Positions 13,748 through 20,231 of a stretch of DNA of 22,129 nucleotides are shown one piece after another (position 1 is the stretch's first letter; each line of letters opens with the position of its first letter). The notes beneath the pieces are model-generated. The model saw only the letters and a program-made list of their open reading frames with translations. It had not been told where the DNA came from and did not search any database. The DNA comes from JAHJRN01 sp043805355 (GTDB lineage Bacteria > Patescibacteriota > Patescibacteriia > 2-12-FULL-60-25), in NCBI GenBank assembly GCA_043805355.1, contig JAZDIB010000003.1, forward strand, positions 1-22,129. Direction: 5' to 3'. Position numbers and translations under genes: made by a program.

Positions 13748-15229
13748 TCAGCGGATATAAGAGAGCGGATTCTGGCGCTTGTTCCCGACGTAGACTTCGA
13801 AATGCAGGTGCGAGCCGGTCGAACGTCCCGTGTTCCCCATCATGGCGATGACCTCGCCGCGCTTCACCTCGTCTCCGGATTTCACGAAGAGCTTGGAGGC
13901 GTGCGCGTAGCGGGTCGTCATCCCGTTCGGATGCTTAATGACGATCTGGAGACCGTAGCCGCCGGAGTTCCAGCCAGCTGACGTCACGATGCCGTCATAC
14001 GCCGCGTAGAGAGGGGAGGTGAGGTCGCCGTCGATATCGAGGCCCGTATGGCGCCATCCGTAATATTGCGTGATGATGTGCCCACTCGTCGGCCAGAGGA
14101 GGCGCGCGGACGGGAGGTCGGCCGTGTCGACGTCCGCCGGCTTCTTGGTGTTTGAGGAGAGCGACCCTGACCGGACAGCGGGCTCGGAGCCGCGCGAAGC
14201 GATGGAGGCGACCGCCTGCACCTGCGCCGGAGGTCTTCCGCCCGGGATGACGAGCTCCGTGCCGAGCGCGAGCGTCGTCTCGTCCGAGATGCGGTTCGCG
14301 TCCATAATCTCCTCGGCGTCCGCGTCATAGCGCGCCGCGAGCTTCGAGACGGTATCGCCTTTCTTGAGCGTGACGAGTACGCCGGAGACAGGCGGGATGC
14401 GCAGGGCGTCGCCCGGACGGATGTATTGACGTTCCGTGAGGTTGTTGCTCCACAGGATTGTGCCGACATCCACGCCGAACTTGCGTGCGATGGTGCCGAT
14501 GGAGTCGCCGTCCTCCACGATATAGGTCTCGGTCTTGGTGCGTGGCGCCGTCGGGTTCTCGAGGTCGAGCGTCGGGAGCGCGCTGATGGCGCCTGGGACC
14601 GAGATGCCGGCGATCTCGGTCGTAGGATCCTCGTAGTCGAAGTCGACGTGCGGGATCGCGATGAGCGTGCCGGGAGCGATATGCGGTTCCATCGGCATCG
14701 GGGAATCTGTCGCCACCTCCTCGACGATGGAAGTCTCGGAGCCGGTCGCGAGTGCGTAGAGGAGGCTGTTCTTCCCGATATCCTGCGCGTTCGCCTGGCG
14801 CGCCTGGATGTTCACGATGAGCGACGTGATCGTCGCGATGCCGAGCGCCGTGTGGAAGAGATATTTGTTGGTCACGAGCAGGAGCGCGGCTCCTTGCGTC
14901 GGGAGCGCGAGCTTCTGGAGGCGGAGCTTCACGGTCACGACCAGACGATAGATCGGAAGGATGAGTACGTGGGCCAGCGCTCGCGACGTCAAAAGAAGCG
15001 CCCATGCGATTCCGCCAAAGGCGGGTTGGAGCGCTCGTTTCAGGAACCTGATCGCCCGGAACAGGGCGATCGCGGTGGTGGTGACGATGTGTTTGAGGAG
15101 TGGTGTGATAGGGACCTCTCGCGCGACGTGCAGACGGGTATCTCTCAACTGGAGGGGGTCGGATGGGTCCCCATGCCTGCAATCGCTTAGACCGAAATTC
15201 AGCGTGGGGTACCGTATCAACGCAATCAT
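13748..15229 (-). CDS. Membrane-anchored LysM / M23 peptidase
   Basis: This protein of up to 493 residues probably hydrolyses or regulates peptidoglycan outside the membrane. Two hydrophobic stretches (about 70-100 and 112-140) anchor it. A low-complexity linker leads to two LysM glycan-binding repeats (about 235-279, YIVEDGDSIGTIARKFG; and 284-329, VTLKKGDTVSKLAARYD). A C-terminal M23 (LytM/NlpD-like) domain follows, with zinc ligands in HTGLDID (His394, Asp398) and HLHFEV (His476). His443 in YAHAS is the catalytic partner. All are intact, so it should be active. The start is uncertain: the ATG at 15229 lies in the spacer of the best promoter, which would require a downstream start such as the TTG at 15148. 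It lies downstream of comM with a separate upstream region. Confidence 0.92.
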   Translation of the reverse strand: MIALIRYPTLNFGLSDCRHGDPSDPLQLRDTRLHVAREVPITPLLKHIVTTTAIALFRAIRFLKRALQPAFGGIAWALLLTSRALAHVLILPIYRLVVTVKLRLQKLALPTQGAALLLVTNKYLFHTALGIATITSLIVNIQARQANAQDIGKNSLLYALATGSETSIVEEVATDSPMPMEPHIAPGTLIAIPHVDFDYEDPTTEIAGISVPGAISALPTLDLENPTAPRTKTETYIVEDGDSIGTIARKFGVDVGTILWSNNLTERQYIRPGDALRIPPVSGVLVTLKKGDTVSKLAARYDADAEEIMDANRISDETTLALGTELVIPGGRPPAQVQAVASIASRGSEPAVRSGSLSSNTKKPADVDTADLPSARLLWPTSGHIITQYYGWRHTGLDIDGDLTSPLYAAYDGIVTSAGWNSGGYGLQIVIKHPNGMTTRYAHASKLFVKSGDEVKRGEVIAMMGNTGRSTGSHLHFEVYVGNKRQNPLSYIR

Positions 15230-15239
15230 AGACGGTCAA
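15211..15239 (-). promoter_or_regulatory. Candidate promoter of the LysM/M23 gene
   Basis: On the minus strand TTGACC (15239-15234), a 17-nt spacer and TACGGT (15216-15211) with TGA just before it (extended -10). It overlaps the first possible ATG of the gene (15229). Either the promoter is spurious or the true start is downstream. Confidence 0.45.
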
Positions 15240-15266
15240 CCGTTTTAGCCTAAAAATGCTAATTAA

Positions 15267-15282
15267 TGGCTCAATGTAGCCA
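15267..15282. promoter_or_regulatory. Second copy of the TGGCT-N6-AGCCA inverted repeat
   Basis: TGGCTCAATGTAGCCA matches the copy at 3347-3362 at 14 of 16 positions. It is centred ~70 bp upstream of the predicted M23-gene start, about one helical turn further than the copy before the 3D gene. A second inverted repeat, TTAGC/GCTAA (15245-15262), lies between it and the promoter. Confidence 0.5.
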
Positions 15283-15293
15283 AACGGCCCTTT

Positions 15294-16805
15294 TTAGAGA
15301 GGTTGGCGGTACTTAAGGGCTTCGGCCACATGACGTTCTTCGACGCCATCCGCCCCGTCGAGGTCCGCGATGGTCCGGCTGACCTTCAGAATCCGGAAAT
15401 AGGCACGCGCGGACAGTCGGAAGGTATCCACGGCGCGTCGCAGGAGGGCGCGTGACGCGTCATCCTGTTGGATGAGGCACCGGACATGGTCACTCGTCAG
15501 CTCCGCGTTCGTCAGGATGCCGATGTCGCGGTAGCGCTCGATCTGCCGGTCGCGGGCGGCGCATGCGCGTGACCTGACCGGAGCGGACATCTCACCAGGC
15601 TCGAGATCGACAAGGCGGTCCGTCGGGACACTGGGGACGTCGATGGTGATGTCCATGCGATCGAGCATCGGTCCGGAGATGCGCTTCCTATATTGCTGGA
15701 GTTGATGTTGCGTGCAGCTGCACGGTCGGTCCGGGTCGGTCCGGAACCCGCAGGGGCACGGGTTCATGGCCGCGAGCAGGATGAATCGCGCCGGGAACGA
15801 CACGGTGCCGTTCGCGCGCGAGATCGTGACATAACCATCCTCGAGCGGCTGGCGGAGATTCTCGAGCACGGAGCGGTTGAACTCCGGGAACTCGTCGAGG
15901 AAGAGGACGCCGCGATGCGCGAGTGAGATTTCGCCAGGCCGGGGGATTGGTCCGCCTCCGACAAGCGCGACGCCGCTCGCTGTGTGGTGCGGACTCCGGA
16001 ACGGGCGCTCCGAGATGAAGCCGTCTCGCGGTAGCTTGCCGGCCACGGAATGGATGCGCGTGACGTCGAGCGCCTCGTCATGTGAAAGCGGCGGCAGGAT
16101 GGAGGGGAAGGCCCGTGCGAGCAGCGTCTTTCCGGAACCGGGCGGTCCCTGCATGAGGATATTATGTCCTCCGGCAGCCGCGACCTCGAGCGCTCGACGT
16201 GCGAACTCCTGCCCGCGTACCGACCCGAGGTCCGGATGGGTCCCGAGAGGCGTCATCGACGGACGTGCGCTCGGTTCTACGTGCGGCAAACGTCTCGTTC
16301 CCGCGATGTGCGCGACAACGTCGCGCAATGAGGTCGCGGCACGCACGACGATATCCGGGACGAGAGATGCTTCGGAAGCGTTTCCGGCCGGGAGGATGAG
16401 CTCCTTGATGCCGAGCTGCTTCACCATGAGCGCGCTCGAAAGCGCGCCAGTCACGGGGCGGAGGCTCCCGTCGAGCGCGAGCTCGCCGATGAGGACGCGC
16501 TCCGACGGGTCGCACTTCGGCAGGTCGCCATGCGCGGTCAGGACCGAGATGGCGATAGGTAGGTCAAAATGCGTCCCGGCCTTCCGGAGGTCGGCGGGCG
16601 CGAGGTTGATGGTGACGTGCGTACGCGGGAACGGCAGGTCGGATTGCCGCAGCGCGCCTTTTACGCGCTCGCGCGCCTCCTGGACCGCGGTGTCCGGGAG
16701 CCCGACGACCGTGAAGGCCGGAAGGCCAGGCGCGATGTCGCACTCGACGTCGACGCGATGCCCGTCGAGGCCGACGATGGATGATGTGAGAACGTTCGAA
16801 GCCAT
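15294..16805 (-). CDS. comM: ComM / YifB family AAA+ ATPase (Mg-chelatase-like)
   Basis: In this family ComM is a hexameric helicase that promotes branch migration of incoming DNA during natural transformation. The 503-residue length is standard. The N-terminal Lon-like domain (VGLDGHRVDVECDIAPGLP, FTVVGLPDTAVQEARERV) precedes the AAA+ core, with Walker A GPPGSGKT (220-227), Walker B VLFLDEFPEF (300-309) and the FRSPHHTAS sensor. A probable zinc knuckle follows (NPCPCGF and RPCSC; Cys350, 352, 362, 364). The C-terminal Mg-chelatase helical domain is complete (LSARAYFRILKVSRTIADL). The ATG at 16805 follows the lipoprotein terminator. Uptake genes are not in the window. Confidence 0.95.
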   Translation of the reverse strand: MASNVLTSSIVGLDGHRVDVECDIAPGLPAFTVVGLPDTAVQEARERVKGALRQSDLPFPRTHVTINLAPADLRKAGTHFDLPIAISVLTAHGDLPKCDPSERVLIGELALDGSLRPVTGALSSALMVKQLGIKELILPAGNASEASLVPDIVVRAATSLRDVVAHIAGTRRLPHVEPSARPSMTPLGTHPDLGSVRGQEFARRALEVAAAGGHNILMQGPPGSGKTLLARAFPSILPPLSHDEALDVTRIHSVAGKLPRDGFISERPFRSPHHTASGVALVGGGPIPRPGEISLAHRGVLFLDEFPEFNRSVLENLRQPLEDGYVTISRANGTVSFPARFILLAAMNPCPCGFRTDPDRPCSCTQHQLQQYRKRISGPMLDRMDITIDVPSVPTDRLVDLEPGEMSAPVRSRACAARDRQIERYRDIGILTNAELTSDHVRCLIQQDDASRALLRRAVDTFRLSARAYFRILKVSRTIADLDGADGVEERHVAEALKYRQPL

Positions 16806-16818
16806 AGTGCATGGAAAG

Positions 16819-16845
16819 GCTTCCGGCCGAGCGGACCGGAAGCCG
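16819..16845 (-). terminator. Hairpin after the lipoprotein gene
   Basis: A perfect 9-bp stem GGCTTCCGG/CCGGAAGCC with a 9-nt loop, followed by TTTCC on the minus strand. It is strong but has a short U run. It lies in the 45-nt gap before comM. Confidence 0.65.
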
Positions 16846-16850
16846 AGGAG

Positions 16851-17747
16851 TCAAGGGGAGATCCGCGTCGCGGACCACGGGCCGATGGCGGAATAGGTCA
16901 TGAGTTCGGTCACGGTCCCCGAAAGGGTGTTGCGGTCCGACAGGATATGCCCGTCGAACTGGTAGTCGCCGATCTCGAAACGGATCACGGCCCCGTGGAT
17001 GCGGCCCCTCCAGACGTCGAGGGCCGTGTCGGAGAAATCCCGGCCATGCTGGATTGGATCGAAGATCGTTTCGGACGGGATCGTTGGACCCGTGAGGGAC
17101 CAGGTCCCCTCGAGATTGACCACGGACGCGACGGTCGCGGTGGCGCATGCCATCTCCTGGCAGAGGCCGACATCGGACCCGTCCGTCGGGCAGTCATTCA
17201 CCGCGCAGGCAATCACGGTCGACGTCGGCTCATCCGTCCCGCCCATGTCGAAGACATCTTGATTCGCATGGAGGGATGAGAGGTCGCGCATCGAGCCGTG
17301 CGCGACGGGCGGGGAGATGATGTCCGGATGGAGCGACGCCCAGAGGAAGTACGCGCCGACCTGGAAGGTGTCGCCCTCCGGCGTCCCCATGACCGCGAGG
17401 GCATGGAGGGTCTCGCAGGAGGACTCGTGCTCATGCCGGGCTGTGACCGGGACGATGCCGTCCAGCGTGTCGCACCCGGGCGTGAGCCAGACGTCCGTCG
17501 CGAACGTCTCCTCGACATCCGAAGCGCTCGGTAGCGTGTCCGGGCCGCGATCCTCGTCCGTCCAAGCCGGAGGGTCGAGGAAGCGCTGCGGTTCCCGTTC
17601 CGTATCGGGCGTCGATTCCGTTTCGTCGCGGATCGCATCACGATGTTCGTCGTACACGGGAAGTCCCTCCTCGGATCGGCAGGCGTTGAGCGTGAGCGTC
17701 GCGACGGACGCTGACAGCAGGAAGCGGATAGGGGCGTTGCGGTTCAC
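16851..17747 (-). CDS. Cysteine-rich lipoprotein, unknown function
   Basis: This 298-residue protein has a lipoprotein signal: basic start (MNRNAPIRF), hydrophobic core (LLSASVATLTL) and a lipobox LNAC with Cys23 as the lipidation site. LspA, the enzyme that cleaves such signals, is encoded 1 kb away. An acidic Pro/Glu/Asp-rich spacer (about 25-75) follows. The globular part has six further Cys (PGCDTL, SSCETL, IACAVNDC, GLCQEMAC) that could form three disulfides outside the cell. The end is strand-rich (IRFEIGDYQFDGHI). I recognise no family. The GTG at 17747 is chosen because AGAGAGG lies 6 nt upstream and it puts the signal peptide at the N-terminus; a longer frame to 17789 would bury it. 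It is a single-gene unit. Confidence 0.82.
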   Translation of the reverse strand: MNRNAPIRFLLSASVATLTLNACRSEEGLPVYDEHRDAIRDETESTPDTEREPQRFLDPPAWTDEDRGPDTLPSASDVEETFATDVWLTPGCDTLDGIVPVTARHEHESSCETLHALAVMGTPEGDTFQVGAYFLWASLHPDIISPPVAHGSMRDLSSLHANQDVFDMGGTDEPTSTVIACAVNDCPTDGSDVGLCQEMACATATVASVVNLEGTWSLTGPTIPSETIFDPIQHGRDFSDTALDVWRGRIHGAVIRFEIGDYQFDGHILSDRNTLSGTVTELMTYSAIGPWSATRISP

Positions 17748-17847
17748 GGCGTACCTCTCTTTCGTGGGTTGTCCTGCACCTGTATCCACCGCTACGGCAT
17801 GCCGAGCATGTCGTCAAATCCGGCTCCATTGAGCGGAAAAACTTAGG

Positions 17848-17859
17848 CCATCTAGATGG
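17848..17859. promoter_or_regulatory. Perfect 12-bp palindrome upstream of a promoter
   Basis: CCATCTAGATGG is fully self-complementary and lies 7 bp upstream of the -35 box of the rightward gene, in the intergenic region shared with the leftward lipoprotein gene. It is a possible operator; no second copy was noticed. Confidence 0.35.
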
Positions 17860-17866
17860 ACATCGA

Positions 17867-17895
17867 TTGACACGGGTTGCTGAAAATGGTATGGA
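17867..17895 (+). promoter_or_regulatory. Promoter of the 17931 gene
   Basis: A perfect TTGACA (17867-17872), a 17-nt spacer and TATGGA (17890-17895) preceded by TGG (extended -10). The predicted start is near 17902, giving a leader of ~29 nt with a Shine-Dalgarno site. Confidence 0.65.
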
Positions 17896-17930
17896 CTTCG
17901 TGCCGACGATCGGAAAACAGGGAGAAAATC

Positions 17931-18710
17931 GTGAACAGATGTACGTCGAAAATCGAGGAATGGGTGAATAGGCGAGATAACGCCATCGTGTATCAGGCCG
18001 AGTGCGAAGCCGAGCGGGAGCTGACGCATTTTTGGCAACTCGGGGGGGACGTCTTGCGTCTCATCACCTTCATGTCCGCGCTCATCGTTCTTGGAGGACT
18101 TGCGTTTGTATGGGCACTATCCCACGCTCCATCAGGTGGGCGGCAGGCAGTCCCCTGGGCGCTGGCGATCGTCTGCATCGCTCTCGTTGCGGGTGTCATC
18201 TCCAGGATTCAGTACGGCCTATATCGACGGCGCGTATCCCGAGAGAAGGCGCTTCTCCGTGAAGGGGACCTGCTCTATCAGCGCGCACGCCTGATCGCGA
18301 AGGCGGAGGAGCACCACCGGCTTCACCTGGATCGATTCCAAGCCTGGGAAAAGGCGGTATCGAGCGGAATCTCGAAGTCAGACGAGGCCTTCGTCCGGTA
18401 CGGGGCGTTCGTCGCTCAGGCAGGGGAGGTTCTTTCGAGGGCGACGAATGAGTTCTTTGCGGTCGCCGCCGTTGAGGAGGCTTCCGCTGCATTCGAGGAG
18501 GAATTCGGCGAGGCGGCTGACGACCTCTCGAACGGCGCCCTGAACGAGCTCATGCAGCAAGAAGGGCAGACGGTCGATATCCCAAGAGTCCGTCTCGAAG
18601 TGGACGTCGCGTCATATCTGGAGGACGAGGAGGTCACGAACGAAATCGAAGAAGCGCTGAAGGGCGACGATCTCGCTGAGCGCATCGACAACCTCCCCCT
18701 CAAGACTTGA
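17931..18710 (+). CDS. Two-helix membrane protein with long charged tail
   Basis: I do not recognise this 259-residue protein. A charged N-terminus (about 1-40) is followed by two membrane helices, about 41-64 (LRLITFMSALIVLGGLAFVW) and 73-97 (PWALAIVCIALVAGVIS). A long, charged, helix-rich cytosolic tail follows (RRRVSREKALLREGDLLYQ, RARLIAKAEEHHRLHLDRF). Its last ~100 residues are strongly acidic (AAFEEEFGEAADDLSN, SYLEDEEVTNEIEEAL). Both termini are probably cytoplasmic. The tail looks suited to coiled-coil or protein contacts. The GTG at 17931 has AGGGAG 6 nt upstream; an in-frame TTG at 17877 lies inside the promoter and is rejected. It is the only rightward gene in this half of the window. 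Confidence 0.78.
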   Translation: MNRCTSKIEEWVNRRDNAIVYQAECEAERELTHFWQLGGDVLRLITFMSALIVLGGLAFVWALSHAPSGGRQAVPWALAIVCIALVAGVISRIQYGLYRRRVSREKALLREGDLLYQRARLIAKAEEHHRLHLDRFQAWEKAVSSGISKSDEAFVRYGAFVAQAGEVLSRATNEFFAVAAVEEASAAFEEEFGEAADDLSNGALNELMQQEGQTVDIPRVRLEVDVASYLEDEEVTNEIEEALKGDDLAERIDNLPLKT

Positions 18711-18732
18711 CGGCATCCCCTCCTGTCGACGG

Positions 18733-18778
18733 CATGCACCTTCTCTCTTTGCACTCGTTGGTTACGGGTGCATTTTTT
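18733..18778 (+). terminator. Probable terminator after the 17931 gene
   Basis: ATGCACC and GGTGCAT form a 7-bp stem around a long loop and are followed by TTTTTT. The last bases run into the 3' end of lspA on the other strand. Confidence 0.5.
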
Positions 18779-19235
18779 GTACGAAAATAGATGATTTGGC
18801 TACGGCGCGCCGCCCCAACACGTACCAGAGGAGACCGACGCCGATGCAGATGTCGGCGAGGTTGATGGCGGAACGACCGAACAGAAGGATCCAGTCGAAG
18901 ACGTACGTCCATTGCAGGCGATCCCAGAGGTTGCCGATGGCGCCCGCCATCACGAACGACAGCGCCGTCGATTCCGATAGGTGCATCTGCTTGAGGGCGC
19001 GAAAGATTCCATAGGAGATGGCGGCGAGGACGGAGACCGTCAGCAGGACCGTCACGATCCAAGGAAGAGGGAGGTTCGCGATGATGCCGAAGTTCCGATG
19101 CTGAACGGTCTCGATGACGCCAGGAAACGAAAACGGCGCCCCCAGGATCGGGTGCGCCATCATGATGATCTTCGTATACCTATCCGCCATGACAAGACCC
19201 GCGATGATGCCGATCGGCGCGAGCGCCCACCTCAC
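18762..19235 (-). CDS. lspA: Lipoprotein signal peptidase (signal peptidase II)
   Basis: This 157-residue integral membrane aspartic protease cleaves prolipoprotein signal peptides. The four-helix plan is visible, with hydrophobic stretches around 4-17, 59-78, 90-103 and 125-141. The catalytic Asp pair lies in GNLWDR (Asp105) and NLADIC (Asp128), the conserved family motifs, and the NFG element (48-50) is present. The GTG at 19235 overlaps the stop of the DksA-like gene (ATGTGA), so the two are translationally coupled. A longer frame reaching 19334 would run through that gene and is rejected. Its likely client, a lipoprotein, is encoded ~1 kb away. Confidence 0.93.
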   Translation of the reverse strand: MRWALAPIGIIAGLVMADRYTKIIMMAHPILGAPFSFPGVIETVQHRNFGIIANLPLPWIVTVLLTVSVLAAISYGIFRALKQMHLSESTALSFVMAGAIGNLWDRLQWTYVFDWILLFGRSAINLADICIGVGLLWYVLGRRAVAKSSIFVQKMHP

Positions 19236-19606
19236 ATCTCTTGCGTCAGGAGCTTCTTGCAGTCGATGCAGCTCGAGGATGCCGGGCGCGCCTCCAGGCG
19301 CTTCTCGTCGATTTTCTTGTTGCAGTACTTGCAAACGCCGTACGTGCCGTTCTCGATGGCGGAAATCGCCTTCGTCACGTCCCGGAGTTCGGCCTCGAGA
19401 CGTGCCTCTATCGAAATCTCATCAGAGTATTCCGAGATTTCTGCCGCGTTGTCGTCATCGGAATTGCTGCCGCTTTCCGGATAATCGGCTTGGAAGCGTG
19501 ACGCCTGTGTCGGGTCTTTTGAGCCGATAGCCTGGAGCTCCTGCTCAAGACGAGTCTTGTCCTCGAAGAGGCGTTCTTTGAAGTGTTCCGTGCGGTTCGT
19601 ATCCAT
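19232..19606 (-). CDS. DksA/TraR-type C4 zinc-finger protein
   Basis: This 124-residue protein has an N-terminal helical hairpin (HFKERLFEDKTRLEQELQAI and DEISIEARLEAELRDVTKAI), an acidic tip segment (SNSDDDNAAE), and a C-terminal zinc finger CKYC...CIDC (Cys92, 95, 113, 116). This is the TraR/YteA layout of the DksA family. DksA relatives bind RNA polymerase through the secondary channel and adjust promoter response, and that role is inferred here. The ATG at 19606 lies 9 nt after a -10 box (promoter TTGCCT-N17-TAAACT), so the mRNA should be almost leaderless. It is followed by lspA in the same operon. Confidence 0.9.
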   Translation of the reverse strand: MDTNRTEHFKERLFEDKTRLEQELQAIGSKDPTQASRFQADYPESGSNSDDDNAAEISEYSDEISIEARLEAELRDVTKAISAIENGTYGVCKYCNKKIDEKRLEARPASSSCIDCKKLLTQEM

Positions 19607-19615
19607 AGTGAACGT

Positions 19616-19644
19616 AGTTTATCCACGGATGGGGGAAAAGGCAA
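19616..19644 (-). promoter_or_regulatory. Promoter of the DksA-like gene and lspA, with a DnaA-box-like site
   Basis: On the minus strand TTGCCT (19644-19639), a 17-nt spacer and TAAACT (19621-19616), ending 9 nt before the ATG. The plus strand reads TTATCCACG at 19619-19627 (8 of 9 to the DnaA box), overlapping the -10 box. Confidence 0.55.
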
Positions 19645-19657
19645 GGCGCGAACGGGC

Positions 19658-19714
19658 AAAAAGAAAAGAGCCGCGTACGCCCCGATAGTTTTGATATACG
19701 TGGGTCGCGGCTCT
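19658..19714 (-). terminator. Strong intrinsic terminator closing the orphan RNA locus
   Basis: On the minus strand AGAGCCGCG and CGCGGCTCT form a perfect 9-bp stem with a ~30-nt apical part. It is followed by TTTCTTTTT (TTTT if the last stem base is counted). The T run identifies the minus strand as the terminated one. No protein gene lies directly upstream, so it must end an RNA. Confidence 0.75.
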
Positions 19715-20111
19715 CGGCCTAGGTGTGCTGTGGTCTGTTTCGTCGATGCGGGTTGCTCCTATGAGGGAGCGAGGGTCCCAACGGACTGTCGGGGTAACCG
19801 CTGACGATCGTGGACACGAGCGAATCCAGGCTGTAAAAAGGGCTGCTTGTCTCGACCGGACCCTGGTGACGTCTCGTCATGGGTTTCAGGTGCCCATGAA
19901 TGTTCCCTTGAGGGGAGTGAGAGTTACACCGAAGCTTTCGATTTAGTTTTTTGATGTCGATGGATCCCAGTGAAGGGATCGGGGGTCGAGTTGAGACATA
20001 GAACCGACGTCCGTCGTCAGGATGTTAACGGGTGTCGGTCCAGTGACAGTGAAAAGAGCAGCGCCGTTTGGAGGGTCGGCATCCCACTAGCAAGGTACGA
20101 ACTTGGTATAC
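19658..20111 (-). ncRNA. Candidate structured non-coding RNA, about 450 nt, family unknown
   Basis: No plausible protein gene lies between the DksA-like gene and the 379-aa gene. On the minus strand a promoter (20118-20146) and a strong terminator (19658-19714) bound ~450 nt. Several local hairpins are visible: GATCCC/GGGATC (19964-19980 area), CATGGG/CCCATG (19878-19898 area), GCTCC/GGAGC (19755-19770 area), GTCC/GGAC (19776-19787 area), and ACCGAC/GTCGGT (20003-20039 area). Only very short reading frames exist. I looked for RNase P RNA (GAGGAAAGUCC), tmRNA (T-loop and tag), and SRP RNA signatures and found none. It could be an unrecognised sRNA or a divergent housekeeping RNA. Confidence 0.5.
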
Positions 20112-20117
20112 CCTATC

Positions 20118-20146
20118 AGTATACGATAAAAATGGGGTCGCATCAA
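20118..20146 (-). promoter_or_regulatory. Promoter of the candidate RNA
   Basis: On the minus strand TTGATG (20146-20141), exactly 17 nt, then TATACT (20123-20118). The predicted start is near 20111. A perfect hairpin GTCGCATC/GATGCGAC (20137-20154) overlaps the -35 box. Confidence 0.6.
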
Positions 20147-20198
20147 TAGATGCGACAAAAGACGTAAAATTCAGGGCTAATGTAAGCAGAATATTTTC

Positions 20199-20228
20199 TT
20201 ATCCACAGGCCGTGAGCCATGTGGATAC
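20199..20228. promoter_or_regulatory. Inverted pair of DnaA boxes
   Basis: A perfect TTATCCACA (20199-20207) faces TGTGGATAC (20220-20228, 8 of 9) with 12 nt between. The pair also forms a hairpin (8 bp plus GGC/GCC). TTTTT follows on the plus strand, so a plus-strand terminator is the alternative reading. It lies 3 nt past the stop of the 379-aa gene. Confidence 0.5.
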
Positions 20229-20231
20229 TTT

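Noticed and set aside
14426..15190. 254-codon plus-strand frame opposite the M23 peptidase
   Set aside because: It is an antisense shadow; the minus frame has LysM and zinc-ligand motifs.
19236..19334. Longer lspA frame starting at 19334
   Set aside because: It would overlap the DksA-like gene by 100 nt; the coupled GTG at 19235 gives a normal LspA length.
19658..20111. RNase P RNA, tmRNA or SRP RNA as identity of the orphan RNA
   Set aside because: I looked on both strands for GAGGAAAGUCC/ACAGAA, a tRNA-like T-loop with a tag frame, and the GGAAGGAAGCAGC apex. None is present, so no name is given.
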